From Novosphingobium panipatense (GTDB taxonomy: Bacteria > Pseudomonadota > Alphaproteobacteria > Sphingomonadales > Sphingomonadaceae), in NCBI RefSeq assembly GCF_002149965.1, contig NZ_MSQB01000006.1, positions 288 to 64,287 on the forward strand: a DNA stretch of 64,000 bases. The letters are read 5' to 3'. The position numbers and the translations under genes are program-made. Below the pieces are notes generated by a model, which saw only the letters and a program-made list of their open reading frames with translations, made no database searches and was not told the origin of the DNA. Of this stretch, positions 52,566 to 61,682 are shown one piece after another (within the stretch, counting starts at the first letter, position 1; every line of letters begins with the position of its first letter).

Positions 52566-53866
52566 GCCGCGCCCTCCGCGACGGGGGCACTCGGGCGGCC
52601 GGAGCGCCGTTCGGCCAGCCAGACGGCGCCGAACACGACGAGAAGCACCAGCGGCACGAACGTCAGCCGTGCGAAGGACTGCGATGCGGCGGCGTCTTCC
52701 ACCGCGCGCAGCGCCTCTCCGCTCAGGCGGGTGAAGGCTTCGGGACCGCCCGCGATCTCCACTTTGGCCCGGTCGAACATCTCGCCGAGGCGCGGCAGGA
52801 CGAAGAAGCTTGCGAGCGCACCCGCAGATCCCACGAGTCCCAGCGCCCAGGAGTCGCCCCGAGGATAGCGCTCGGCGACCGAGGCCAGCATCGTCGGCCA
52901 CATGGCGCAGACGCCGAGGCCCCAGACAGTCGAGGCGAGGATCGCGGAAACCGGCGACTGCGCTTGCGACAACAGGAACAGCCCGATCGCGGCGAGCAGG
53001 CTCGATACCCAGAGCAGCCCCGGATTGGAGAGGCGCCCGGCGATCCGTCCGGCGAAATGGCGGAACACGAACATCAGCGCGCTGACGTAGACCAGCAGCA
53101 GGATGCCGCGCATGCCGACGCGGTTGCTGAGCGCAACGTCGATCCACTGTCCCGGTGCGAGTTCCGAGGACGCGGTCAGGAACATCGCGCCGAACCAGAC
53201 GAAGAAGCTGGGGCGGCGGACAACTTCCAGCATCATGTCCTTCATCGCCCGGCTACCGGCGGCAGCGGGAGGCTCCGGGAAGCGGGTCGTCGCGCCGATC
53301 AGGATGACGAAGATGGCGGGGAGGTAGACCAGCGCCATGATCGCCTGCCAGGACAGCAGCGGCGCCAGGAACACGCCCGCGAGTCCGCCGACGATCAGCC
53401 CGCCCGGATACCAGGCGTGAAGCACGTTCAGGCGATGCGTGGTGTCCTCTGGATAGAGCCGCGCCGTCAGCGGATTGATCGAGGCTTCGGCGAAGCCCCA
53501 GCCGATGCCGCTCAGCAGCATGCCCAGCCAGACCAGATGGTAGACGGCCATGCCTTTGGCGAAGAGCCCCGCGCCGACGATCAGGGACGTGCCGATCAGG
53601 AATGCCACGCCGCAGCCGATCAGGACGCGGCGGATGCCGATCCGGTCCAGCACCGCGCTGACCACGAAGACGGTGATCGAAAAGCCGAGAAACGCCGAGC
53701 CGAGCGCCGCCCCGATCATCTCACCCGCCGCGATCGGGGCTATGGGGTCGATCCACTCTGCCTTGAGACTGCTCGCCACGGCGGCACGCAAGGATGCGCT
53801 CATGGACGCCGTGAAGAGCGCCAGGACGCTCAGCCAGAACAGCCTTTGCCGGTTTATGCCCGTCAT
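52562..53866 (-). CDS. MFS sugar transporter
   Basis: A 434-residue major facilitator with 12 predicted helices. The N-terminal MTGINRQRLFWLSVLALFTASMSASLRAAVASSLKAEW, and segments GIGWGFAEASINPLTARLYPEDTTHRLNVLHAWYPGGLI resemble sugar/fucose permeases. It is 78 bp after the preceding isomerase gene and overlaps the Tat-exported TIM-barrel gene. It probably imports the sugar released by the DUF1080 and lyase steps. Confidence 0.85.
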   Translation of the reverse strand: MTGINRQRLFWLSVLALFTASMSASLRAAVASSLKAEWIDPIAPIAAGEMIGAALGSAFLGFSITVFVVSAVLDRIGIRRVLIGCGVAFLIGTSLIVGAGLFAKGMAVYHLVWLGMLLSGIGWGFAEASINPLTARLYPEDTTHRLNVLHAWYPGGLIVGGLAGVFLAPLLSWQAIMALVYLPAIFVILIGATTRFPEPPAAAGSRAMKDMMLEVVRRPSFFVWFGAMFLTASSELAPGQWIDVALSNRVGMRGILLLVYVSALMFVFRHFAGRIAGRLSNPGLLWVSSLLAAIGLFLLSQAQSPVSAILASTVWGLGVCAMWPTMLASVAERYPRGDSWALGLVGSAGALASFFVLPRLGEMFDRAKVEIAGGPEAFTRLSGEALRAVEDAAASQSFARLTFVPLVLLVVFGAVWLAERRSGRPSAPVAEGAA

Positions 53867-53944
53867 GCCCGCTTCTCTCCCCTATCGCCCCGCGTGATAT
53901 CTGTTGTCGGGGTTCATGCCAGTCTTGCGTCTTTGGCCTTGCTG

Positions 53945-55006
53945 TCAGGCCAGTCCCAGCCAGCGGCGATTGTCGGCGGGATCGCCGCCTCCCGCGAAAT
54001 CGTCGAACGCCCGTTCCGGGCGGCGGATCATATGCGCCTCGATGAAGGGGGCGCCTTCGCGGGCGCCGTCCTCGGGATGCTTCAGGCAGCATTCCCATTC
54101 CAGCACGGCCCAGCCCGCGTAACCATACTGGGTCAGGCGCGAGAAGATGCCGGTGAAATCGACCTGGCCGTCACCCAGCGAGCGGAACCGGCCAGGTCGA
54201 TCGACCCAATCGGCATAACCGCCGTAGACGCCCGCCCGCCCGGTGGGATTGAACTCCGCATCCTTGACGTGGAACATCCTGATGCGGTCATGATAGATGT
54301 CGATGAACTGGAGATAGTCCATCGCCTGAAGCACGAAGTGGCTGGGATCGTAGAGGATATTGGCCCGCCGATGGCCGCCGACGGCATCGAGAAAGCGCTC
54401 GAAGGTCAATCCGTCGTGAAGGTCCTCGCCCGGATGGAGTTCGTAGCAGAGATCGACACCTTCTTCCTCGAAGGCATCGAGGATCGGCCGCCAGCGACGA
54501 CCCAGTTCCGCGAAGGCCTCCTCCACCAGCCCCGCCGGACGCTGCGGCCAGGGGTAGATGAACGGCCAGGCCAGAGCGCCGGAAAACGTCGCATGGGCGT
54601 TCAGCCCCAGTCGCCGACTGGCCTTGGCGGCGAGTTTCAGCTGATCGACCGCCCAGGCCTGTCGTTCTGCGGGTTTCCCGCGCAGTTCGGCCGGCGCGAA
54701 ATTGTCGAAGGCGGCATCGTAGGCGGGGTGAACCGCGACCAGCTGGCCTTGCAGGTGGGTGGAGAGTTCCGTGATTTCCACGCCTGCCTCGCGGCAGCGC
54801 CCGGCGAGTTCGTCGCAATAGTCCTGGCTTTCCGCGGCCAGAGCAAGATCCATGCAGCGCGGATCGTTGCTGGGCACCTGAATGCCCTTGTACCCCGCTT
54901 CGGCCATCCACCTTGCGGCATTGTCGAGGGTGTCGAACGGTGCGGCATCGCCCATGAACTGCGCCAGGAAGATCGCCGGACCGCGCATGGCTTTGTTTTC
55001 CGTCAT
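53945..55006 (-). CDS. TIM-barrel sugar isomerase/epimerase-like protein
   Basis: A 353-residue xylose-isomerase-fold protein without a signal peptide. The ATG at 55006 overlaps the cytochrome c stop; ATG 54988 is an alternative. Metal-binding residues of the barrel are seen in LCYELHPGEDLHDG, ILYDPSHFVLQAMDYL, MFHVKDAEFNPTGRAG and WAVLEWECCLKHPEDG. It is cytoplasmic and so probably completes the conversion of an imported 3-keto or deoxy sugar, possibly with the divergent Gfo/Idh oxidoreductase. Confidence 0.86.
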   Translation of the reverse strand: MTENKAMRGPAIFLAQFMGDAAPFDTLDNAARWMAEAGYKGIQVPSNDPRCMDLALAAESQDYCDELAGRCREAGVEITELSTHLQGQLVAVHPAYDAAFDNFAPAELRGKPAERQAWAVDQLKLAAKASRRLGLNAHATFSGALAWPFIYPWPQRPAGLVEEAFAELGRRWRPILDAFEEEGVDLCYELHPGEDLHDGLTFERFLDAVGGHRRANILYDPSHFVLQAMDYLQFIDIYHDRIRMFHVKDAEFNPTGRAGVYGGYADWVDRPGRFRSLGDGQVDFTGIFSRLTQYGYAGWAVLEWECCLKHPEDGAREGAPFIEAHMIRRPERAFDDFAGGGDPADNRRWLGLA

Positions 55007-55371
55007 TTTAGGCTCTTGAGATAAGTGATGATCGCCGCGCGCTTGGCCGGATCCGGCGTGCCGATGGGCATGCGAGTGCCGGGCACCTTCTTGGCCGGTG
55101 CCGCCAGGAACGTGTCCAGGCTCTGGTCGTCCCAGCGCAGCTTGGTGCCCTTGAGCGCCGGCGAATAGTTGAAGCCCGGGGCCGAGGCGGCTTGCCTGCC
55201 CGCGACGCCGTTCAGGTTGGGGCCGATGCCGTTCTTTCCGCCCTTTTCGACACTGTGGCACGCGCGGCAGGCATTGAAGGCCGGAGGTGCCGTTTGCGCC
55301 ATCGCGGGCACAGTGAGCAACGCCGCCGCAGCAACGATCGGTTTCAGGCAGAGGCTTGCTGTCATGCGCAT
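55003..55371 (-). CDS. Periplasmic class I c-type cytochrome
   Basis: A 122-residue cytochrome c with a Sec signal (MRMTASLCLKPIVAAAALLTVPAMAQ). The heme site is CRACH at about residue 35, and the axial Met is in KVPGTRMPIG. It is the first gene of the leftward 3-oxidation operon. It is the expected electron acceptor of the GMC dehydrogenase, passing electrons to the respiratory chain. Confidence 0.92.
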   Translation of the reverse strand: MRMTASLCLKPIVAAAALLTVPAMAQTAPPAFNACRACHSVEKGGKNGIGPNLNGVAGRQAASAPGFNYSPALKGTKLRWDDQSLDTFLAAPAKKVPGTRMPIGTPDPAKRAAIITYLKSLK

Positions 55372-55409
55372 CCTCGACTCTCCGTTTCAATTCTTATTGT
55401 CGTTTCTTG

Positions 55410-55438
55410 TTGTCATACGTTTACCGGTAAATCATATC
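55410..55438. promoter_or_regulatory. Divergent promoter with perfect LacI-type palindrome
   Basis: The perfect 12-bp palindrome TTTACCGGTAAA (55420-55431) lies between the cytochrome c and Gfo/Idh genes. On the plus strand it fills a 17-bp spacer between TTGTCA (55410-55415) and CATATC (55433-55438). On the minus strand TATGAT (55437 to 55432) is a good -10 box with the palindrome at the start point. The central CG form fits the LacI regulator at 46560-47594. Confidence 0.6.
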
Positions 55439-55491
55439 GGATCAAGGCCTGAAATAAGCGGCTTATCGTGAACGAGAAAAAGGAGAGGGTG

Positions 55492-56643
55492 ATGACAGGG
55501 ACTTTGCGTCTCGCCATGGTCGGGGGCGGCGAGGGCGCCTTTATCGGGGCGATCCACCGCGCGGCGGCGGCTCTGGATGGCGACTGGCACCTGGTGGCCG
55601 GTGCCTTCAGCAGCGATCCCGAACGCAATCGCCGTTCAGGAGAAATGCTGGGAATCGCACCGGATCGTGTTTACGCCTCGCTGGACGCCCTGCTTGCAGC
55701 GGAGTCGGCTCTGCCTGAAGGAGAGCGGGTGGACGCGGTATCGATCGTCACACCCAATCATCTTCACGCGCCGATGGCGATCGCCGCACTCGACGCGGGT
55801 TTTCATGTCTTCTGCGAAAAGCCCATGGCGCTGAACATGGAAGAAGCCCGGGCGATCGCGCAGGCCGCGGCGCGTTCCGGCCGACACTTCGGGCTTGCCT
55901 TCACCTACAGCGGATACCCTCTGGTGGAGGAGGCCCGGACGCGCGTGGCACGCGGCGATTTCGGGAAAATCCGGCTGGTCCAGGTCGAATACGCGCAAGG
56001 CTGGCTCAGCCAACCGATCGACCGGGACGGCAACAAGCAGGCGGAATGGCGGACCGATCCTGCCCGCGCCGGGCTTGGCGGTTGCCTTGGCGACATCGGC
56101 ACGCATGCCTTTCACCTTGCGGAACATGTCTCGGGACTTCGCGTGCAAGAACTTTGCGCCGACCTGACGACCCATGTTCCCGGCCGCAGGCTGGACGACG
56201 ACGTCAGCGTGCTGGTCCGCCTCGACCAGGGTGCGCGCGGCATGCTCAAGGCCACCCAGGTCGCGGCCGGAGACGAGAACGGCCTGAAACTGCGTATCCA
56301 TGGCGAGCGAGGCGGGCTGGAGTGGTCGCAGATGGAGCCCAACAGCCTGGTGCTGCGCTGGCTGGACAGGCCGATGGAAACCGTGCGGGCCGGCGGGCCG
56401 GGGCTGGCCGATTCCACCTTGAACCGCCTGCGCACGCCCGCTGGCCACCCGGAAGGCTATATCGAGGCCTTCGCGAACCTCTACCGCGCTTTTGCTGCCG
56501 CTATTCGCGCCGATGCAGAAGTGCCGGGCATGGGGGATACATTTCCGTCCGTGGAAGCCGGGATACGGACGATGGCGTTTGTCGAGAGCACGATAACCAA
56601 CAGCGCCTCGGACACCAAGTGGACACGTCTTAGCGCGGAATAG
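55492..56643 (+). CDS. Gfo/Idh/MocA family oxidoreductase
   Basis: A 383-residue NAD(P)-dependent oxidoreductase. I took ATG 55492 because it follows AAGGAGAGGG; a GTG at 55468 gives an 8-residue longer form. The N-terminal Rossmann domain has [34 protein letters not shown] and [17 protein letters not shown]; the C-terminal domain has [22 protein letters not shown] with the GDIGTHAF catalytic-region motif. It is divergent from the cytochrome c operon and shares its promoter region. It probably oxidises or reduces a 3-keto sugar in the cytoplasm. Confidence 0.9.
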   Translation: MTGTLRLAMVGGGEGAFIGAIHRAAAALDGDWHLVAGAFSSDPERNRRSGEMLGIAPDRVYASLDALLAAESALPEGERVDAVSIVTPNHLHAPMAIAALDAGFHVFCEKPMALNMEEARAIAQAAARSGRHFGLAFTYSGYPLVEEARTRVARGDFGKIRLVQVEYAQGWLSQPIDRDGNKQAEWRTDPARAGLGGCLGDIGTHAFHLAEHVSGLRVQELCADLTTHVPGRRLDDDVSVLVRLDQGARGMLKATQVAAGDENGLKLRIHGERGGLEWSQMEPNSLVLRWLDRPMETVRAGGPGLADSTLNRLRTPAGHPEGYIEAFANLYRAFAAAIRADAEVPGMGDTFPSVEAGIRTMAFVESTITNSASDTKWTRLSAE

Positions 56644-56661
56644 AGCCCGTAGAAGATCGCC

Positions 56662-57237
56662 TTATCCCCCGGCGTCCAGCAGCCGCCGCGCCAGGGCTTC
56701 GAGGGGCAGGGTTTCGGCGGAAGGAACGAGGGCCAGCGCGGCAAGCGGCATGACCGGATAGGCAGCGCTCGCCGGATCTTCGACCAAGGCAGTGCCTCCG
56801 GCTTCGGCCACGGCCCGAAGGCCTTCGGCGCCGTCATGGTTGGCGCCCGTCAGCACGGCGGCAGTCAGGCCCGTTCCATAAGCATCTGCGGCGCTTTCGA
56901 ACAGCACGTCGATGGAGGGGCGGGAGAACTGCACCGGCCCCTCCACCGAAAGCGAGACGGTGCGGTCGGCTTCGACGAGCATGTGGTAGTCGGGCGGTGC
57001 GAAGAGGATCGTGCCCGGCGCGATCGGTTCCTTGTCGTCGGGCTCCCGCACTGCCAGTCGGCATTTCGCGGCGAAAAGTTCGGCAAGGACATTGCGTCGC
57101 TGCGGGGGGACGTGGACGACCACCAGTACCGGCAGCGGGTAGTCGCGCGGCAGGACGGGGAGTAACCGCGAGAGCGCCTGAACTGCCCCGGCGGAAGCAC
57201 CCACCACCACTGCACGATCGGGCGCAGGCGTAATCAA
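56662..57237 (-). CDS. CheB-type methylesterase domain protein
   Basis: A 191-residue protein made only of a CheB catalytic domain. The catalytic triad is Ser15 in VGASAG, His42 in VVVHVPP and Asp135 in TGANHDGAEG. No receiver domain is attached. The TTG start overlaps the CheR stop (TTGA). It belongs with the preceding CheR and hybrid kinase, and no chemoreceptor or CheA/CheW genes are seen nearby, so it is probably part of a non-flagellar signalling module. Confidence 0.88.
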   Translation of the reverse strand: MITPAPDRAVVVGASAGAVQALSRLLPVLPRDYPLPVLVVVHVPPQRRNVLAELFAAKCRLAVREPDDKEPIAPGTILFAPPDYHMLVEADRTVSLSVEGPVQFSRPSIDVLFESAADAYGTGLTAAVLTGANHDGAEGLRAVAEAGGTALVEDPASAAYPVMPLAALALVPSAETLPLEALARRLLDAGG

Positions 57238-58061
57238 GGGTCGCGCCTCTGGTAGATCTTCTCCTCGCGCGCGAAATCGGTGAAGGCATCGGCATGTTGC
57301 GAGAAGCGCAGGCTTTCGCGCGTACCAAGTCCCAGAAAGCCCTTACGCGCCAGCGAATCCCGGAACAGGCCGACGGCGCGGTCCTGCAAGGCACGGTCGA
57401 AGTAGATCATGACATTGCGGCAGGAGATCATGTGCATCTCGGCGAAGACTGCATCGGTGACCAGGCTGTGATCGGAAAAGACCACCCGTTCGCGCAGGCT
57501 CTTGTCGAAGGCGGCATGGCCATAGGCGGTGGAATAGTAATCCGACAGCGAGGACTTTCCGCCCGAGAGCTGGTGGTTCTCGGTAAAGGTGCGGATCCGG
57601 TCCAGCGGGTAGATCCCGCGCGCGGCGGCGTCGAGTGCGTCCTGGTTGATGTCGGTCGCGTAGAACAGCGTGCGCTCTTCCAGGCCTTCCTCGCGGAACA
57701 GGATGACCAGCGAATAGAGTTCTTCCCCGGTGCTGCATCCGGCGATCCAGATCTTGAGCGAGGGGTAAGTGCGAAGATGCGGCACGACCTTTTCGCGAAT
57801 GGCGCGAAAGTAGGCCGGGTCGCGAAACAGTTCACTGACCTGTACGGTCAGGAAGCCGAGCAGGCGCGTGACGGTGCCGGGATCGCGCAGCATGCGGTCC
57901 TGGAGCGCGGAGAAAGTCGCCAGACCCAGCTGGTCGCGGGCTTGCCGCAGGCGGCGCTTCAGCGAGGCCTGCGCATAGCCGCGAAAGTCGTAATGGTAGC
58001 GGCGGTAGAGCGCCTCCAGCAGGAGGCGGATCTCGATGTCCTCGATCTTCTCCTCTTCCAT
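57234..58061 (-). CDS. CheR-type methyltransferase
   Basis: A 275-residue CheR. The ATG at 58061 follows GGAGG with 7-bp spacing. The N-terminal helical domain (residues about 5-75, RRYHYDFRGYAQASLKRRLRQARDQLGLATFSALQDRML) is followed by the SAM-binding domain with KIWIAGCSTGEELYSLVILFREEG, FYATDINQDALDAAARGIYPLDRI and AEMHMISCRNVMIYFDRALQDRAVGLFRDSLARKGFLGLGTRESL. It methylates Glu residues in receptors or receptor-like domains. It is 26 bp after the hybrid kinase and overlaps CheB. Confidence 0.9.
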   Translation of the reverse strand: MEEEKIEDIEIRLLLEALYRRYHYDFRGYAQASLKRRLRQARDQLGLATFSALQDRMLRDPGTVTRLLGFLTVQVSELFRDPAYFRAIREKVVPHLRTYPSLKIWIAGCSTGEELYSLVILFREEGLEERTLFYATDINQDALDAAARGIYPLDRIRTFTENHQLSGGKSSLSDYYSTAYGHAAFDKSLRERVVFSDHSLVTDAVFAEMHMISCRNVMIYFDRALQDRAVGLFRDSLARKGFLGLGTRESLRFSQHADAFTDFAREEKIYQRRDP

Positions 58062-58087
58062 CAGCGGCCCTCCGTCAGCACAGGGCA

Positions 58088-61000
58088 TCAACGCGGCATC
58101 CAGACGCGGACGAGCGAGAGCAGCTTGTCCACGTCCAGCGGCTTCGACATGTAGTCGTTCGCACCGGCCTCCAGGCAGCGTTCCTGATCGTCGGGCATGG
58201 CCTTGGCGGTGAGCGTGATGATCGGCAGCTTCGTCCAGCGCGGATCGCGGCGGATCTCGCGCGTGGCGGTGAGGCCGTCCTTCACCGGCATCATCACGTC
58301 CATGAGCACCAGATCGATCCGTTTGCCCGCGTCCCCGGCGGAGCGGTCCAGCGCGTCGATTGCTTCCTGCCCGTTGCGGGCGATCTCCACCACCGCGCCT
58401 TGCGGTTCGAGGATATTGGTAAGCGAATAGACGTTGCGCACGTCGTCCTCCACCACGAGGATGCGGCGGCCCTCCAGGATAGCATCGCGATTGCGCGCCT
58501 GCTGGATCATGGTCTGCTGCTCGGGCGGCAGTTCGGTGACGACCTGATGCAGGAACAGCGACACTTCGTCGAGCAGTCGTTCGGGCGAGCGCGCGCCCTT
58601 GATGATGATCGAATCCGAATAGCGGCGCAGGCGCTGCTCGTCGTCGGCGGTGAGGTCGTGCCCGGTATAGACGATCACCGGCGGGAAGGCATAGGCGCCC
58701 TCCCGGCTGAGGGTTTCGAGCAGGGTGAAGCCGCTGGCATCCGGCAGGGCAAGGTCCAGTACCATGCAGTCGAAAGTCTGGCTGGCCAGCAGTTCGAGGC
58801 ATTCGGCGGCGGTGGCGGCGGCGACGGTCTCCACCTCGCCCGAGGTCAGCAGGCGCGTCACCGCGTCACGCTGGACAGGATCGTCCTCCACGATCAGCAC
58901 CCGGCGCGTGGAGGAATCCAGACGCGCCGCCAGCGTTTCCAGTACGCCTGACAGGTCCTCGCGCTTCACCGGCTTCATGAGATAGCCGATGGCGCCGAGC
59001 GAGAGCGCGGTCTGGGTGTGATCGGTACCCGAGACGACATGGACCGGGATATGGCGCGTTTCGACGTCCCGCTTCAGCCGGTCGAGCAGGGCGAGGCCGG
59101 ACTGGTCGGGCAATCCGATATCGAGCACGACGGCATGCGGGCGGAAGCTGCGGGCAAGCTGGAGCGCTTCGTCCGCGGTTCCGGCGACGAGGCACTGGAA
59201 GCCCATTTCCCGCGCCATGTCCCGCACGATGCCCGCGAAGGCGGAATCGTCTTCCACCACCAGCAGGACGCGCTGGGCCAGGGCGGCCGTGTCACGATCG
59301 TCCTCGACCTGTCGCTGCAAAGTGGCCGGTTCGGGCGCCGTCGGTGCAGGGGGCGCAATCGGTGCCGGGCGAGGCGCGAAGCCGTTCGGCTGGATTTGCG
59401 CGGAACCGGTCAGACCGGGATCGCAGGCCAGCGGCAGGCGCAGTGTAAAGCGGCTGCCCTGTCCAGGCACGCTGGCGAGCGAAATCGTGCCGCCCAGCAG
59501 GCGGGCGAGTTCGCGCGAGATCGAGAGGCCGAGGCCCGTGCCGCCATACTTGCGGTTCACCGTGCCGTCCGCCTGCCGGAAGGCCTCGAAAATGGCTTGC
59601 TGCTGGTCCTCGGGAATGCCGATCCCGGTATCGGTCACGGAAAACAGCAGGGCGCCGGCTTGCGTGCCGTCGGGTTCGATTTCCAGCCTTACGCTGCCGG
59701 TCTCGGTGAACTTGAAGGCATTGGAGAGCAGGTTCTTGAGGATCTGCTCCAGGCGCTGACGGTCGGTATCGAGCGTGGCGGCGCAGCCCGGCGCGACGCG
59801 GATCTCGAATGAGAGCCCGCGTTCCCGCGCGACCGGCTGGAAGACCGGCCGCATATCGCTTGCAAGCCGTTCCAGCAGAACGGTTTCGGGGCGGATCTGC
59901 AAGTGCCCGGCCTCGATCTTGGAAAGGTCGAGAATGTCGTTGATCAGCGCCAGCAGGTCGTTGCCCGAAGTCTCGATGGTGCGCGCATATTGCACTTGTT
60001 CGCTGGAAAGGTTGGCCTGGGGGTTGTCACCCAGCAGCTTCGAGAGGATCAGCAGCGAATTGAGCGGCGTGCGCAGTTCGTGGCTCATGTTGGCGAGGAA
60101 GTCGGACTTGTAGCGGCTGGCCTGCTCCAGTTCCTGCGCCTTCAGTTCCACGGCCGCGTTCGAGCGGGCCAAGTCGTCGCGCTGGTGTTCCAGCTGCTGG
60201 GCCTGCTCCTCAAGCTGGGAGTTGGTCTGCTCCAGTTCGACCTGCTGGTGTTCCAATCGGACCTGCGATTCCTTGAGCGCGCGGCCCTGTTCTTCCAGTT
60301 CCTCATTGGAGACACGCAGTTCCTCGCTCTGGACCTGCAGTTCCTCGGCATGATGCTGCAAGTCGGCGCGATAGCGGGCCGAGCGCAGGGCGACGCCCAT
60401 GGCGTTCGAGATTTCGGCCAGAAAGGCCAGGACATGCTCGTCCACCGGTTGCAGGAAGCCGAGTTCGATGACGCCGTGGACCACTTCGTCGGCAAGGGCA
60501 GGGGCGATCAGCAGATGGCGCGGCTTGTCGCTGCCGAAAGTGGAGCCGATGGTCAGGTAGCTGTCGGGAATGTCGGCCAGCAGGACCGGCGCACCGTCCG
60601 CGGCCACTTGGCCGAGCAGACCCTCGCGCAGCGAAAAGCGCTCAACGATTCCGGCGTCGGCGGGCACGCCGTAGGAGGCGATCCGGCGGAAGTGATGGCC
60701 GTCCCCGGAAAATACCGCGCCCGCCTGCGCGCCCACGAACTTCACCAGGAAGGCGAGGATATTCTCGCCAAGCTGCTCCACCGGCTGGTCGCCCAGTACC
60801 GCCGATGCCAGTGCGACTTGGCCGGACTGGAGCCATTGGCGGTGCCCGGCGGCGATCGCGGCGCGGCGGATCAGGAAGCCGATCACCAGCGTCAGCGCGA
60901 TGCCCAGCAGGCAGGAGGCCACACCGCTTGCCCAGGCCGACCGGTAGGCCTGCTCCATTTCCGCAAGCCGTTCCTCCCGCAGCCTCGCTTCTTCCTGCTG

Positions 61001-61576
61001 CATCAGGCCGAGCTGGGCGCGGATCGCATCCATCTCGATCTTGCCGCGATCCGAGGCGACCAGCAGCAGCGCGGCTTCCAGGCCGCCGCTCTTGCGTGCC
61101 TCGATGGTTTCGCGAAGTTCGGCCAGCTTTGCGTCGATATGACGGCGCAGCGGTTGGAGGCGGCCCTGCTGCTCGGGATTGTCGCCGGTAAGCCGGGCGA
61201 TGCTGGCGAACTGGCCGCCCACTTCCGTCAGCGCGCTGCGATAAGGATCGAGATAGCTCTCCCGCCCCGTCAGCAGGAAGCCGCGCTGCCCGGTCTCGGC
61301 ATCCTGCACGGCGGAAAGCAGGCCGTTCATGGCGACGATGACCTGGTGGGAATGGACGATCTTCTGGGCATCGTCCCGCAGGACGCGCACGTTGAAATAG
61401 GCCACGGTTCCGCTGGCCAGGAAGAACAGGATGGCGACCGCGAGGCCGAACGTGGTCTTCGGGTCCAGCCCCGGTTTCGCCAGCCCCGCCCCGGATCGTC
61501 GTCCGCCCGGGACAATGCCGCCTCGACCGTCGAGCGTTTGCTGGGCAGGGGCCGCCTGCGTGTAAGGTGAATGCAT
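58088..61576 (-). CDS. CHASE3-GAF hybrid histidine kinase with three receiver domains
   Basis: A large sensor of about 1162 residues. Order: membrane helix (about 43-63), CHASE3 domain (about 65-195, with VIVAMNGLLSAVQDAETGQRGFLLTGRESYLDPY), second helix (about 210-235), GAF domain (about 255-400), a long coiled coil (about 395-490), HisKA with phospho-acceptor His near 496 in MSHELRTPLN, HATPase (NLLSNAFKFTETG, DTGIGIPEDQQQAIFEAFRQADGT, GGTGLGLSISRELARLLGG), then three receiver domains near 765-880, 890-1005 and 1040-1160 (DIGLPDQSG, DLALPDASG, DVMMPVKDG). The start at 61576 precedes MHSPYTQ; longer starts to 61648 are possible. It leads the CheR-CheB operon. Confidence 0.9.
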   Translation of the reverse strand: MHSPYTQAAPAQQTLDGRGGIVPGGRRSGAGLAKPGLDPKTTFGLAVAILFFLASGTVAYFNVRVLRDDAQKIVHSHQVIVAMNGLLSAVQDAETGQRGFLLTGRESYLDPYRSALTEVGGQFASIARLTGDNPEQQGRLQPLRRHIDAKLAELRETIEARKSGGLEAALLLVASDRGKIEMDAIRAQLGLMQQEEARLREERLAEMEQAYRSAWASGVASCLLGIALTLVIGFLIRRAAIAAGHRQWLQSGQVALASAVLGDQPVEQLGENILAFLVKFVGAQAGAVFSGDGHHFRRIASYGVPADAGIVERFSLREGLLGQVAADGAPVLLADIPDSYLTIGSTFGSDKPRHLLIAPALADEVVHGVIELGFLQPVDEHVLAFLAEISNAMGVALRSARYRADLQHHAEELQVQSEELRVSNEELEEQGRALKESQVRLEHQQVELEQTNSQLEEQAQQLEHQRDDLARSNAAVELKAQELEQASRYKSDFLANMSHELRTPLNSLLILSKLLGDNPQANLSSEQVQYARTIETSGNDLLALINDILDLSKIEAGHLQIRPETVLLERLASDMRPVFQPVARERGLSFEIRVAPGCAATLDTDRQRLEQILKNLLSNAFKFTETGSVRLEIEPDGTQAGALLFSVTDTGIGIPEDQQQAIFEAFRQADGTVNRKYGGTGLGLSISRELARLLGGTISLASVPGQGSRFTLRLPLACDPGLTGSAQIQPNGFAPRPAPIAPPAPTAPEPATLQRQVEDDRDTAALAQRVLLVVEDDSAFAGIVRDMAREMGFQCLVAGTADEALQLARSFRPHAVVLDIGLPDQSGLALLDRLKRDVETRHIPVHVVSGTDHTQTALSLGAIGYLMKPVKREDLSGVLETLAARLDSSTRRVLIVEDDPVQRDAVTRLLTSGEVETVAAATAAECLELLASQTFDCMVLDLALPDASGFTLLETLSREGAYAFPPVIVYTGHDLTADDEQRLRRYSDSIIIKGARSPERLLDEVSLFLHQVVTELPPEQQTMIQQARNRDAILEGRRILVVEDDVRNVYSLTNILEPQGAVVEIARNGQEAIDALDRSAGDAGKRIDLVLMDVMMPVKDGLTATREIRRDPRWTKLPIITLTAKAMPDDQERCLEAGANDYMSKPLDVDKLLSLVRVWMPR

Positions 61577-61682
61577 GTGCCTGCCAGGAAAGAAGAACGC
61601 GGGATCTTGCGGAACTTCCCGCATGCGGGGAAATTCATCAGCGATCAAGCGGTTCCCGGTGGTACATCCTCGGTTGTTTGCC

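Noticed and set aside
55420..55431. TTTACCGGTAAA as a fifth site for the sulfatase-island LacI
   Set aside because: The centre differs from TTTAGCGCTAAA and it lies beside another operon with its own LacI gene, so I assign it to that regulator.
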